A stretch of 64,000 nt of DNA, taken from positions 35,785,446-35,849,445 of the forward strand of contig CM043969.1 of the NCBI GenBank assembly GCA_014529385.2. The letters run 5' to 3'. Below the pieces are notes generated by a model. That model did not search any database and was not told where the DNA came from. It worked only from the letters and a program-made list of their open reading frames with translations. Shown here one piece after another: positions 32,769 to 46,205 of this stretch. The translations under genes and the position numbers were made by a program. The stretch comes from Adiantum capillus-veneris (taxonomy: Eukaryota; Streptophyta; Polypodiopsida; Polypodiales; Pteridaceae). The stretch's first letter is position 1; every line of letters starts with the position of its first letter.

Positions 32769-34039
32769 CCTTGCTACACGAGCTGGCATCCAAGGCATGC
32801 TCCATTAATCTCGCCTCAAACAGAAGTAGAAGATTTTTAGCACCAACGTTGGGTCTTGCTTTTTAGCAAGAAGGCAAGCAAACTCCATTTTCTCAATGAA
32901 ACCTTTGGCATTTACATTTTCCTTCCCATGAGAATTTGGAAAACTAAATGCCATGGCTCCCAAGACCTATAAACTGAAGGTAGCTAGGAACAATTCCTCG
33001 ATGGACACCAAAACACTCTTGGGAAAAAAAAAGAGGGACACCTCTATATATCAATGTCTCCAAATAGCACCCAAGACACACAATGATTACCACATATTGA
33101 ATCAAAGAACTCCTAAAAAAGACCACAACTCAAAGACAAGTGATCCCTTGGGAATTTACAAGCACACGTCCACCCAAAAGACCAATGGAAAACTAGGAAG
33201 CAGCTACCCTGACATGGATTCAAATACCATACTCCAACCACTACACTTGAGGAAAAGAGATTTTTTCTTCACAAAAATCCTCTTTAAAACCACAAATTCA
33301 AAGTGTATACACACCACAAAACATGCGAGCTTCCACGACTTACCCTACACCAAACTATCTACGGCGTACCATTTCTTGCACCTTGTACAAAATAGATTGT
33401 ATTTCCCAAAGATAAAAACCTCAAAAGGGATGCTGTCAAGCTAGAACATTTATCTTCAATTTTTGTAACAAATGTCTTGAAGACCATAAAATTCAAATCT
33501 ATGAACCTGATCTATGTGCAAAATTGACGTGAACATCAAATTGTGACGAAGCGTCTACACATAGAAAAGGGTAGTCAAGGGCAAAAAATTGCATCAAAAA
33601 CCATGGAAGAGGTACAATTAACCAAGACCTCAATTTTTTTAATATTTGGCTGAAACTTTTTATGTTTGTACATGAGTTTAAGTTACATAAAACCCGTGGC
33701 TCAAAACACTCACTTACTAGCACTTATCACAACCCGATAGCTAACACTACATTTGAAGAAAGATAGAAATGTGGGAATCCAAGATATATATTTCTGTATG
33801 ACTTTGTGCAGGTAGCTGGCTCTTGATCAAACTATAAGACAGTTACTAGTTGTGTTAGTCTTTAGCCTCAAGGCTGAATAAAAAATATGTTGAAGATGGG
33901 GAAAGCATCTTACTTTAGAAAGATATATACAGTTGAATCTATGATTTGAGCATCTGGATCCCGTTGTCGTGCAGCTCCGCTCCCATGCTAAGAAAGATAC
34001 CAGAAAAATGCACGTCAAGCTTATTTGAAGCTTACTTGA
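32769..34039. other. No convincing gene
   Basis: A 163-codon frame at 32,953-33,444 has Lys/Thr/His-rich low-complexity content and no motif I know. The rest is noncoding. Confidence 0.4.
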
Positions 34040-35095
34040 TTAATGATCACTGTTCAAGGCTTGATAACAATATATTTTTACAGTTAATGTATGCCAAATG
34101 CGGCTTTAAAGGGCCAATAGAGTCCTTGATGATGCTAAAAAGGAGTATGTTTGAAGTAATCTACTGGCCTATCTTTACGGCTCGTCGATTGGAGCTACGG
34201 TGAAGAAGTTATGGTAGTTTGAAGTTTGAGTCAATTGCAAATCCGTACCAAATTGGGAAACTACAGCTGAGGGGACAGAAATGAAGTGAATGCATGGGGT
34301 TGAAGTAATCACTTTGTGGAGTGTACGTGATTGTCTTTTTAGATCAACAATCGGAGTTTTGGTTGCCAAGATATTGCAGGTTAAAGATTCATCGGGGGCT
34401 AGTTTCATACCAGACTAGTCGGATTGGTCGGTGTGCCATCTGGGAAATTTTGAGCTCAGAAGTGTTTGTATGCATTCTATGAAGATTGAGAAGTCTATAG
34501 CAATTTATAGCTTTCCAATCGAAGTTCGGAGCTGTAAGATATTAATGCTTGAAGTCGGTGACAACGATCGCTGATGAGGTACTAGATGACTTTTGGTAGA
34601 TTTGACAACCTCAGTTATTAGTGGGCCCGTAAAGTTCGGAATGCGGCAAGGAGCTATGGGCTATTTTTACCGAGTGCAAAGGGAATTCCTTTCTCCAAAT
34701 CCAATCACCTGTACTTGTATCTCGAGGGCAGGAGACACTGATAGGGAAAACAAAATTTATGATGATATTGTTAGTCAAGGACTGTTGTGAAAAGATGTGG
34801 TGCTTTAATATTAATTTGGTTGATACGTGAGCATTGATTGAAAAGTATGTCCAACCTGGCTACTGCACGAAAGCGCTGATGTTTTTAGCTGAATGTGAAG
34901 TGAAGGCCTTTCGTCAAAAGTAATCAGCTACACTTGCAGCTCAATGGCCTGTGTCAATGCACAACACTGAAATGGGCAACAAAACTCACGATGATAATGT
35001 CAGTCGAGGGTGGTTGGAGAAAGATGTTGTGCTTGGCAATGCTTTAGTTGATTTGTATACCAAATGGGAAGAGAAGTTTACAACATATATGTTTA
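34040..35095 (+). pseudogene. Pentatricopeptide-repeat (PPR) gene remnant
   Basis: PPR proteins bind organellar RNA through 35-residue helical repeats. Three decayed repeats are visible in order: FLQLMYAKCGFKG near 34,075-34,120, EFLSPNPITCTCISRA with KIYDDIVSQGL near 34,685-34,790, and KTHDDNVSRGWLEKDVVLGN then ALVDLYTKW near 34,980-35,070. Between them the frame is broken by many stops (for example TGA at 34,790). Spacing and motif order are those of plant P- or PLS-class PPR proteins. The remnant runs straight into the acidic frame that follows. Confidence 0.6.
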
Positions 35096-35705
35096 GTTGT
35101 GGAAATCTTAGTTTACAGCAGCATGAGATGTGCATGAAGGAGGAACCTTCTGAAGAGGTGGACCTAGATCTTATGTTCTTATTGGACGAAGATTTGGAAG
35201 GGTTCTCAGATATAGATGCTAAGGATACCAATCAATCTAGATTCATGCAGGAGCAAGTTTGTCCAGATGCAGTTGATGATGACCTTATGCAGTTGTTGGA
35301 TGATGCTCTACTTGATTTTAAGCCTCTACAAGATAGAGAATTGTTTTCAAATGCATCTTGCGAGACTAATGAAGAGAGTTTTTCTAGAGACTTGATGTAT
35401 TCAAATATGCATGATTGAGATTCCAATACTGGTGAGAGTGAAGGTACACTACCAATGCTTTTACCTATGATTGATGATGGACAATTGGATGAGCGAGTTG
35501 CACAGGGGATATGGCAGTATCTAGTGCTACCTGATGCTATACGGGATATGATGTTACCCTATGATGTAGGATATTTTGAACTATCTTTTGCCCTAGGAGG
35601 TGACACATATATGCATGGTCCAGGGCAATTGACTTATATGCCATATGATCTTGGCGGTTTTCATGAAGATTTGTGGGTTACTTTATGTTTATGCTATACT
35701 AATTA
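35096..35705 (+). pseudogene. Acidic reading frame fused to the PPR remnant
   Basis: Starting in frame with the last PPR motif, the protein turns acidic (KEEPSEEVDLDLMFLLDEDL, then DDDLMQLLDDALLDF). It stops at TGA 35,416-35,418 and resumes in another frame from about 35,455 (RVAQGIWQYLVLPDAIRDMM, then YMPYDLGG). I do not recognise the family. The acidic amphipathic repeats resemble transactivation-type regions, which is only a compositional remark. It converges on the second CENH3-like fragment. Confidence 0.35.
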
Positions 35706-35764
35706 AAAATTCTTGTATTTTCCCTATGATCTTGGAGGATGGTGCAATTATTTTAAAGGAATGC

Positions 35765-36088
35765 TCACAGTGGGGCAAATGATTGGTTTTGTAGTGCCAG
35801 CAGTGCGACAAGTTTCCACCTCATGGTCCACAAACATGCTTCCTCACATATTGACATGACTAGTCTTTGGAATAAAAGCTTTGGTACTAGAAGCTCAATA
35901 CATTTTTGAGTCTTCTTGATTTCCTTGAACAACTTGATGTGTCTTTGTAGCCTCTTCATCCTTGGAGCTTTCAAGATTTTCATGGGCTTTCCAGGTCTCT
36001 TCTTTTTACTAGCAGATGTTCCTCCTGCGTTAGCAGCCAAACCTAGTCCTTTGCGTGCATTTCTCACAGTCACCTTTGTTCTTACTAT
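35765..36088 (-). pseudogene. Second CENH3-like histone-fold fragment
   Basis: The frame runs from about 36,088 and begins I-VRTKVTVRNARK, where the expected ATG reads ATA. A basic tail (SKKKRPGKP) follows, then LFKEIKKTQKCIELLVPKLL, aligning with the first histone-fold helix and carrying the CENH3-type Pro, then FQRLVMSI and an enlarged loop with TMRWKLVALLALQ, carrying the CENH3-type Trp. It ends at TGA 35,767-35,765 before the second helix is complete. It is more decayed than the ORF at 15,205-15,627 but shares the same two diagnostic residues. Confidence 0.5.
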
Positions 36089-36099
36089 TTACCTTAAGC

Positions 36100-37340
<1,241 letters not shown>

Positions 37341-37472
37341 GTATGCAAAAATAATGAGTAGAGATTGAAGGCTTGAAGTGTGCCTAAGGTCCCACTGAGG
37401 TTTTCATCTCTCGAAAGTTACCATGCTAAGCCGAGGAAAAGGTAACACCTATTGTTGTTTATTTTTTATTTA

Positions 37473-37515
<43 letters not shown>

Positions 37516-37905
37516 CGATACTTTTACTTGCCTTATGGCACATGGATGGGGGCTATTGGTCGGTCCATTGTCGTTCGCGTAGTTGTAGAGCACAAAATGG
37601 GTAGAGAGGAGGGTAGGCACTCAAATAAGAGGAGATGCTCTACTAAACTCTTTAAAATGCCAACATGAACTATGAGACAAATTTGTCACAAAGAGAGAGA
37701 GAGAAGAGAAACTTCTTTTGTTGTTCATCCAGAAATTGTCTTAAGTGAACACGAAGCTGAAGGGAGACTACCTCAGTTTGTTGAGAAGCTATATAAAGAG
37801 AGATGTGGACTTTGCTAAGGCCAAAGATATATTTATTAGAGATGATGTTATGAGGAACTTCCAATGACTGAGAAGCATCAGAATAGGAAGAAGTGCATGT
37901 AATCC
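37341..37905. other. Intergenic, no gene seen
   Basis: Includes an (AT)n(AG)n run at about 37,472-37,516. Its last five bases, AATCC, are the left target duplication of the LTR element. Confidence 0.5.
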
Positions 37906-38241
37906 TGTATGTGCTCGGACCGCACATAGCTGCACATGACCGCATTAATCACATTGGGAGTGTCCAGCATGTATTCATGTACCTTCATGTGGGAATAAGC
38001 CCTTAGAAGGAGGGGATCTCCAGAGGCATAATTTGGAAGGGTTACGGGGATATGAAAGGGTGCTCATTAATTCTATATAAGGAAGGGTTTCCTTTGTACG
38101 CATCATCGGGCTTTCTCATAAATCAAAGGCTATGGAATCTGATGTATTCTTATTCTCTCTCTCGCTCTAATGATGTGCTTCTCTCTCTCTCTCTACATTT
38201 CTGTGGACACAGTCTCGTAATAGGCAGCCATGCCTATTACA
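37906..38241 (+). repeat. Left LTR of the 2-kb element
   Basis: 336 bp, TG...CA ends. It contains a TATATAAGG-type promoter at about 38,076 and CT runs near its 3' end. Confidence 0.88.
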
Positions 38242-39598
38242 CTTGGCGACCACGCGCGAAGCGGACTTTCCAGGTGTTGAAGGAGGTGCTTAAGGAAGCA
38301 ACAAGAAGAAGATGGGCATAGTCAGGTTGCAGTAGAGGAGGAGGCAGAGCGGATGACAGCGAATGCGGAAAAGGAAGGCGATGATGACCCACTTAGCAGC
38401 AACAGAAATAGGCGGGCAGCGCTACTAGAAATGTAGGCAATGCATGTGTTTGCGAGAAGAGTATTCCAGCAAGAGCGATGAGCTCTTGGATTACATCGCC
38501 TCAAAGATGATGCCCTCTCTCAGCGATCTCGCTACAACACAAAGAAGCAACTTATCCGTTATCAAATTGATGTTGCGGTCGCCAAAGTCCATGAGGCACA
38601 TTGCCAGATCCTGCACCTCCTCTCTCTCTTGACCACCCTCTACAACAAGGCCCTCAGGCTCACGGAGGTGATGCTGCAGGAGCACGTGAGCCTGGAATCC
38701 TCATGACCACAGAGGCGCTGCAGCAGTAGCAGCAGCAGGCATTGTCACGGCTAGTCAATGTTTCGCATCCAGCATGCTGCAATGAGGCACTACTGGCCAT
38801 GGTGGTGCGATACAACAAGTGGGCATTGCGGGGTTCCTCCAGCCTGCTGTGTTGCTGCATTGCGGGATTCCTCCAGCATGCAGGAACGAAACTGTTGTGG
38901 GTTGCAGACCTTTACAGTGGCATGAGCTTGCAGGCTACCGTGTGCAGAGGAGAGAGAGCTAGGCTATAGCCGCGAGCATGCCGGGGGGCCCCCAATTCTA
39001 AACGCTATGCAATACAAGAACTCTGGCAACATGGAAATGCAGAAAAAATTATTGCACTCTAGGGCTCTCAAAACCAAGCTATCAAGTTTAAATTCTGAGT
39101 ACTCTGGCTCAAAGGCACAACTGAGGAACTGAGAAGAATAATTATTGAAAGTAAAGATGTACATGAACAGGCATTAAAAGATTGGGAGATCATACAACAC
39201 GTGCTTTAGGAAGAATCCAAAAAGTGGCAACATGAGCTGAATCAATTCTTTTAATTGTACCAAGATTGGTGATGTCCAAGAGATGAAGGTTGATGCGGCA
39301 TAGGGACATATCGACGAAGAGCGAATGGAGCACCTATGACCAGGCATCAAATTCATGAAGGGACGGTCAAAAGTGTTTGTGGTTATGCGGCAAAGAGGAC
39401 CATGCAATGTTGCGTTTGCCAGTGTGCTCTGGAAAAGACATGATTTCTTTCTTTTGTTCATGTTGTTGGAAATGTACTTCTTGCACTTGAGGTTCTCTGC
39501 CTCGGCTATGCCTAAAAAGATTTGTTAAAACAAATTGCACTTGACTTCTAATCAAGGGATGCACTTGTAGTTTTGCACAATCCACCTTGCGTGCCAAG

Positions 39599-39939
39599 TG
39601 TATGTGCCCAGACCGCACATAGCTGCACATGACCGCATTAATCACATTGGGAGTGTCCGGCATGTCTTCGTGTACCTTCATGTGGGAATAAGCCCTTAGA
39701 AGGAGGGGATCTCAAGAGGCATAATCCTGAAAAGGTTACGGGGATATGAAAGGGTGCTCATTAATTCTATATAAGAAAGGGTTTCCTTTGTACGCATCAT
39801 CAGGCTTTCTCATAAATCAAAGGCTATGGAATCTGATGTATTCTTATTCTCTCTCTCTGTCTAATGTTGTGTTTCTCTCTCTCTCTCTCTTTGCATTTTT
39901 GTGAGCACAGTTTCGTAATAGGCAACCATGCCTATTACA
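39599..39939 (+). repeat. Right LTR of the 2-kb element
   Basis: 341 bp. It matches the left LTR closely, with scattered substitutions and small indels, so the insertion is not very recent. Confidence 0.88.
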
Positions 39940-39944
39940 AATCC

Positions 39945-41506
39945 TGAAGCTTCAAGTGACTAGCACCAAAAAGAGAGACATTGATCTTTCTTCTGCTTGT
40001 GAGCCAGCTACAAAATGTAAGGAAGGGGTTGAAAATCCTGCATGTGTGGATGAAAGAATGTTTCATTTTGCAATATCTGCAAGAACTGTTGAAATGTTCA
40101 ACAAGGTCTCTTCTATCTTCAATGCCCCATTCATTTTGGATGACCTTACAGCTCAGCACAATGATTTCTCGAAGTGTGAAAGAGAGAGCTGGTTCTTGAT
40201 GACGTGGTGGTGGTGCACTTAAAAGATTGTGATTCCACAAGATGGTCATACAGGAAGTACCATCAGCTACCTATTATCTATACACCCTCATGGTGTCCTA
40301 TGCACAAATGAAATTGCAAGCTAATCAAAGAATCCTTTTGGTTCCTTCTATTCTTAACTTCTCTATTTGTTAGTCTCTTGAAAGGTCCTTCAGAGGTAAT
40401 GGATGAGGAGGATCTACCACTCGATGAACACCATGCTGAGGACATGGAATTCAATGAGGTTCCTGAGTTTGAGGAGTATATTAACCTTAAGGAAGAGGGT
40501 AAAGAGATGCAATGAAGAAAAATACTTATAGTTAAAACATCTGACATCAAACTATCTTTAGAAGTGTCCAGCTTTAATGACAAGCAAGCCACATTGATGA
40601 TTCCTGGACTGCCAATAGTTCAAATTTGGTGAGAGATCATACATTCTCCTCCATGACATTCAAAGTACATTTTGTTTAAAGGAAGTTTTTTGCATTTGCC
40701 GCCATCTCCAAATTTCAAGAGGGGAGAAGTGGATTTGTATCTGATGACAGTAGTGACGACGAGGGGATGGAAACCTCCAGTAACCCAATGGAGTGACTCA
40801 ACTTTACTTTGACAAGGCATAAAAGTATATAAAGACACTCCCAGATGAGGCTACCTTCCAAGCTATCAGAAACTACCTTAGGCCATCAACCAATACTCAA
40901 GAAGTAGAGGACTGGTTTACATGTCCCACACAAGGGTCCACGAGGTCAGTGTACCTATGGAAGAATGACATATATATGCAAGATGAGAGCTACGTGGTAG
41001 GCCCCCCCCCCCCCCCACCAACCCAAAAATTATAGCTGTCATTGTCTTTCTCTAACTCATCCTTTTGTGTATATTCATGGATTATTGAAAAGGATGACTT
41101 TCTTCACCCCTGTCGAACAAGAGAGTATTGTGGAAGGGATGTAGCACTAGGACAATACCTTGCCAGACTCTATGAGGCACCCTTACTAGTCTTTAACAAT
41201 GAAATGTCCCAAGAGGGAAGTACTGCAACATTCACCCTCAAGATGCTCTCACACTTCCTAGGTGGACCAATGCTACCACAAAATGCAGACAAAGTTCTCC
41301 TCGCTGACAAAGTTTTTGCTATAGAATGTTTTGGATACTGCCTGGAATACACTGGTGGTCATGCAGCTTATTATTACCCATACACAACAATGGCACTTCC
41401 TTTGGGGAAACAAAACCCAAATGAACTCTTAAATTATGGCAAACATCTAATGATCCGATACAAGGGTAATGTGCCAAACGATTTCCACTATTTGTCATCA
41501 ATTTGA
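39945..41506 (+). pseudogene. Unrecognised decayed gene, plus strand
   Basis: Several frames in the same direction look like pieces of one gene: 39,956-40,222, an acidic piece at about 40,375-40,515 (VMDEEDLPLDEHHAEDMEF), a piece at about 40,548-40,632 (LSLEVSSFNDKQATLMIPGL), and a 154-codon frame at 41,042-41,506. The last contains REYCGRDVALGQYLARLYEA, KVFAIECFGYCLEYTGGHAA and ends DFHYLSSI. Composition is protein-like but I know no family. A C15 homopolymer at about 40,987-41,001 separates the parts. Intron borders were not assigned. Confidence 0.3.
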
Positions 41507-42242
41507 GAGACTTGTGACTTGTACTATATCTATTATATAATTAGGCCTCTCTTGTACATGTTGTGACCTAAAATCAAAATCTCTTGATGCACCTATAGTT
41601 AACATATTGCATTGTCTCTCTCCACTTTCTCTGGCATTCATGAGCGTTGGAGTTGTTGAACGCCTCTAGTCGTTTCCTTTTTCTTTGTTGCAAATGCCTA
41701 ATTGCTTGTGTTGTTGCCGAACAGTCCAATACATGTTTTTGTTGTAGCCGGTGAAGGATTCTATGATAAAATCACGGAAACAACTCTTTCAAATTGTTTT
41801 CCTTATCTCAAGAGCCACCATGTTGTGTGTGTCTGAAATATGCATTCCTGGCCATGTAATGAGACTTTTCTAAGCCTTGGGTGTTCCATATGCCTGGATT
41901 TCCATACTGTTGAATGAAGTATGGTAAGTGATTGAAAATGATGTGGTGCAAATAAAACAAGTTGTCAATAATTTTAAACAACCTTTTAGCCCTTATCATT
42001 CAAAAGGGTTCTTTAACAATACCATGTAATGAATAATCTGAGTTTCAGTCCATGCTCTACTAAATGCTTTCTTTAGTAGCTAAAGATTCTCCTTAAACTT
42101 GTTTAGATCATTTTGTGTCCACTCATCTTTGTCACACATCTAAAATAGCACATCGATGGAATGCCACACTTCACCCTTGGCATTGCGACTTGTGGGTTCT
42201 TTGTCCTTCATTGCCAAATGGAGATTTTTCCATTGCTGAAAC
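41507..42242. other. Intergenic, no gene seen
   Basis: Lies between the convergent unknown frames. Short open frames only. Confidence 0.4.
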
Positions 42243-43840
42243 TCAATTTTTGTTGACATTAGTGGATTGATATATCCTTCCATGCTTGGTTAGCTTCTTA
42301 TCTTTCACTCCTGTTGCTTTTGATAAAAAACGACGTGCCTTGACCCCACCAATAGATGGTTTTCGAGGTACATCTTTATCATTGGTTGACCTTTTCTCGT
42401 CCCATTGGATTTTCACATTGCCCCCATAGAGACCCATCTCTAACAAAACCAATTCAAGCGCCTCTACCACAACCTTCTGTTCTTTTGAGTTATTGATTCT
42501 CCAAGCAAACCCAATGTAAAGATACACCAACTTATCCACAATTATGCAAAGAGCATGAATTGTAAAAATGTGGACATTGACAAGTGGAATATCCAAAACT
42601 GGGTGGAAATTAGGATCCTCATTGTGGCGACCGAGTAGGAGCCTTTCTCCACCATTTTGGGTCCATCGTCTTTGCAGGCTCCATGCAATACAAGCATGGA
42701 TCCTTTACCATTGCACCCATTCCACAATTATACATACACTTCAGTGTTTTAAGGTCACTTGCAAGATGCCATTTGACTTGCAAGTCTCCCCTCCCATTGA
42801 AAACCAACACCTTTTCTTGATTCATTTGTTTATCAATGATATCAGGAATAGTGGTTTGATGAAACACCCAATCTTTCTTTACCTTCAAGATTAAATCTGC
42901 ATGAGACGTGAAACTAAATATAAAATTAAATATCAAGAGGGCTCACCAAAGCTAGAGAGAAGATGGAAATGGAGTACCTGAAAAGCACCAAGCCACTATA
43001 TGTTTGTTTTTTATTTAGCACTGAAGTATTAAGGATCATCAGTGGGCCATTTTGAAAGAGCCCTATTCATCAATGTTATTGTGACTCGTTCTAGCTTCTT
43101 GTTTTTGAGAATCTCACACTCATCTAGATTCAAAACAAAATGCAGAACGTCACCTATCTCTTCAAATGTTACATTGTAGAACTCAACCATTCTAATTTGC
43201 AACAAAGTGAGTTCCATGATGATATTGTTCTACTCATCGTAAGTTACAGTTGTTAGTTGAGATCTATAAATACCATCAATATGAAATGGACATCCAATGA
43301 AATCTGTCTATGCATGGTTGAGTTGAAGATTCTCTTTCTAGACACTTGCTGCTATTGGTAGAACTTTAGACTTTATTCCATTCTTCACATAAATGGAGGA
43401 GATAGACTGCTCAAAAGTTGAGTACCCTCTTTTACTCACGCCAAGGGAGTCAAATGTACTCTGTATCTCACTAGCAGACACTGCAATCTTTGTAATAAAC
43501 CGGTCAACAACATCCCGCTGCAAAACCTTATACTTTTTGTCATGCATTATATCCTTTCCAAGACCACTTGTTATCAAAGGCTTCAACTTCTTTCCTACAT
43601 TAGCCTTTGGATCTATGTTTTCTATGTATGGATATATAGCATGTCTACATAGAAAATATAATAGACATAAGAAAAAAAAGTGTATATGTGAAATAAACTA
43701 AAAGGCTCACAATCTTGACCTCGTATAACGCCATTACTCCCTAGACTCCCTACTGCATACATCGTATGGAGAAGAACTTCCCTCCTATATGACGAGGTGC
43801 ATTTAATATAACTGAAAAGGGACATTCCATCAATCATTAG
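42243..43840 (-). pseudogene. Unknown gene with CxxC/transposase-like motif, minus strand
   Basis: In order on the minus strand: SLGVSKRGYSTFEQSISSIY (about 43,470), VLHFVLNLDECEILKNKKLE then RVTITLMNRAL (about 43,145-43,050), WVFHQTTIPDIIDKQMNQEK (about 42,865), GDLQVKWHLASDLKTLKCMY then DPCLYC (about 42,790-42,680), and a basic C-terminal part (KARRFLSKATGVKDKKLTK, about 42,320). The GD...DLKTLK...G...DPCLYC order recalls DDE transposases that carry an inserted CxxC zinc ribbon, but this is from memory of general patterns. Stops and frameshifts break the frame between blocks. Confidence 0.35.
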
Positions 43841-44436
43841 TAATTACGTTTCTTATGAATCTTTCAAAAGAATCCACTTTGAAGTAAAATTTTTGAACGG
43901 TTGATGAGGATACCTTTTCTTTTACCACACCAATTTTCTAGAGAGAGAAGGCAAAAAATTGTATTTTCTTAGAAGGCCCTCCAAATGACCTCTCAAATTC
44001 CCTATTGGTGCCACTGCTCAAAGCACTTCCTTTTATGCCATGCATCCATAGTAGGGTGGCCACATACTTCAATTTCCCTCTTTCGAACAGTTCTCCACGG
44101 GTTTTCCAAAGGTAGCATCAGCCTTTTTTCTCAGCAAATCATCCCTTCAACTATAAGTTGGTTGTCCATTTCCAAAAGGAAAACTAGATGCATTGTAATG
44201 TTGCTCGCATTTTCTCTTCTTCTTCACTTTACCTATACTTGTTTCAACCTATTGCCCTATTTTATGGTTGGGACTTGCATCACTCATGTCATGATCTCTT
44301 GTAACCCTCTTGCCTACAAGCATGACCAAAGCTCTTGAATCAGCCTCATTATTCTCCAAATGGATTATGCTTACCACCTTTGCCTCTCTCTTCAGTTGTC
44401 AAATCACTTGGTCTTGCTTCCCCTTTGATATCAGTA

Positions 44437-45000
44437 CTATAATCTTGAGCTCTTCATGCTCTCTAAAGGAAGAGTAAACATATCCTCACCCATTGTCATT
44501 GGTTTGTCACATTGAGGGCACTTAAGACCCCTTTCACCATAATTGAAAAATTGAATTATGTGCCCTCTTCCAACCATGCCTCTTCCTCTAACATCTACAA
44601 AACCCTCATTGCTTCCATAGCCATGACCATATCCATAGCTTTGACCTCTTTCACCTTCCATCATATGAACACAAAGATTCTTCAAAGGATGTGCCACAAC
44701 TTGCATCTCCTTATGAAAAGCATTGACATCTTGAGAAGTTTGTTGATCATAACTCAGCTCCTTGATTGCTCTAAAGATTTCACTGCAACCTTTGGCTCAA
44801 CATTGAATATCCAAGTTGATTAAGAATCTCTATCTTCCACTCTTTATTCTTTGCAATCCAACTGCCTCTTCAAAGGTCCTGCTAGAGGAATTTCAACCCC
44901 CATAGATGTACACCACTTTGTCCATAATTCATTGAATGCCTTCACAAAGCCCTCTACGGTTTGACTTTTGCCTTATACGATGATACATGAGGTATAGCTC
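44437..45000 (-). pseudogene. Gag fragment with degenerate zinc knuckle
   Basis: On the minus strand a GFVKAFNELWTKWCTSMGVE stretch (about 44,975-44,910) is followed by a Gly/Tyr-rich RGRGMVGRGHIIQF and then FFNYGERGLKCPQCDKP (about 44,560-44,500). The latter looks like a CxxCGERGHxxxxC knuckle with the first Cys and the His replaced. It is probably a gypsy-type gag remnant. No pol part is adjacent. Confidence 0.45.
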
Positions 45001-45884
45001 TACCATGCTACTAGACTTGCCTTACATGACCGCGCTGAAGGCATAGTTATCAAGTAAAGTAACTAATAGCTTATATGCCTTGTGTGACTATCTCTGTATA
45101 TTGAGCAAGCCTCCGACCCTCTCCAAAGATAACTAATAAAGATATATGGTACTCGAAAGTTTAATCCAACAATGTTTGTCTCCTTGAAAGCAACCCCTTC
45201 ATGGTCAGGCTACACTACAATGATGATCATCCCCTGTTTTAGCTAGGCAACCCTGTATCATTATGTACACATTGAACGTATCTATGTTTGGCCAAGTCAT
45301 GTTAAGCTATTTGGGGTATGTCCACATGGAGGCGATAACAATCACTACAGCTCAAAGGGGTGCAATTTGAATTTGAGCCTCTTACCCCTTCGCTCCACAT
45401 GTGTGCGTGCCTACATGAGGTGAAGTCCCATCAATGTCACTTATTCCCATAGTTACCCCTCCCCCTCGAGGAGGTACCTTATAGCGGATCCCCATACAAG
45501 AGGTGGTCAATAGTTTTCAAGCTACCCCCTCTAGCTTACACAAAAAATGAGTTTCTTTATAACAATTTCATTCTGACACTCACACATACACATGGCTAGG
45601 TCACGTGTGCTTTGCCCTCTAGAGATCTAGCTTAAGCCTTTGGTCACCACTTGCTTATTCAATGCGGCCAAAATGTAGGTCAAAAGCTTCAAAGCGTAGC
45701 AAGAAAATGACGATGGCTTGAATGGATTGAATGGCTTGGTGGTTGTTGCTGTGAGTCAGAAAATGACACACTGCTTACATTTTTCAATGTGATTCAAGTG
45801 CCTTAACTCTGATTAGACAATGAGGCTGTCCATAAGGTGATTGGGCAAGGGCTGGAGGGCAAAGCGCTCGTGACCTAGCGTTGA

Positions 45885-45934
<50 letters not shown>

Positions 45935-46205
45935 GGACTTTGAAAAAGGTACAGTGATGGATTTTACTTTTAAATTAAAGTTTTTCACCTTACAAAAGTT
46001 CTCTATGCTTTGAAATAAAACAATATACAACCCCTAGTTTAATATTTCAAGGCAAGATTGAGTGAATTTGGAGAATCCCAAAGCACATTGATTCATATGA
46101 CGTACAGGTTGAGGCTGACTGCACCTCAAGTAGTTGACTTTACCCCCACTCAAATAACAAATTACCTTTTCCACGATGTGTGGACGTGAGGTGGAGGGTC
46201 CTCAA
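45001..46205. other. Intergenic, no gene seen
   Basis: Contains a 43-bp GA array at 45,889-45,931. No convincing open frame. Confidence 0.5.
45889..45931. repeat. (GA)n microsatellite
   Basis: 43-bp GA array. Confidence 0.95.

Larger units (their letters stand above)
37906..39939 (+). mobile_element. Complete short non-autonomous LTR retrotransposon, 2.03 kb
   Basis: Two direct repeats (37,906-38,241 and 39,599-39,939) both begin TGTATGTGC and end GCCTATTACA. They enclose 1.36 kb and are flanked on both sides by the same five bases, AATCC (37,901-37,905 and 39,940-39,944). The interior has no gag, protease, RT or integrase motif and its frames are short, so the element must rely on proteins of another element, like TRIM or LARD types. 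After the left LTR comes CTTGGCGACCACGCG, a possible primer site for a tRNA other than initiator Met. No clear polypurine tract precedes the right LTR. The plus orientation is inferred from the primer-site candidate. Confidence 0.88.

Noticed and set aside
32953-33444. 163-codon plus-strand frame
   Set aside because: Low-complexity Lys/Thr/His-rich content without family motifs; likely chance opening in AT/AC-rich DNA.
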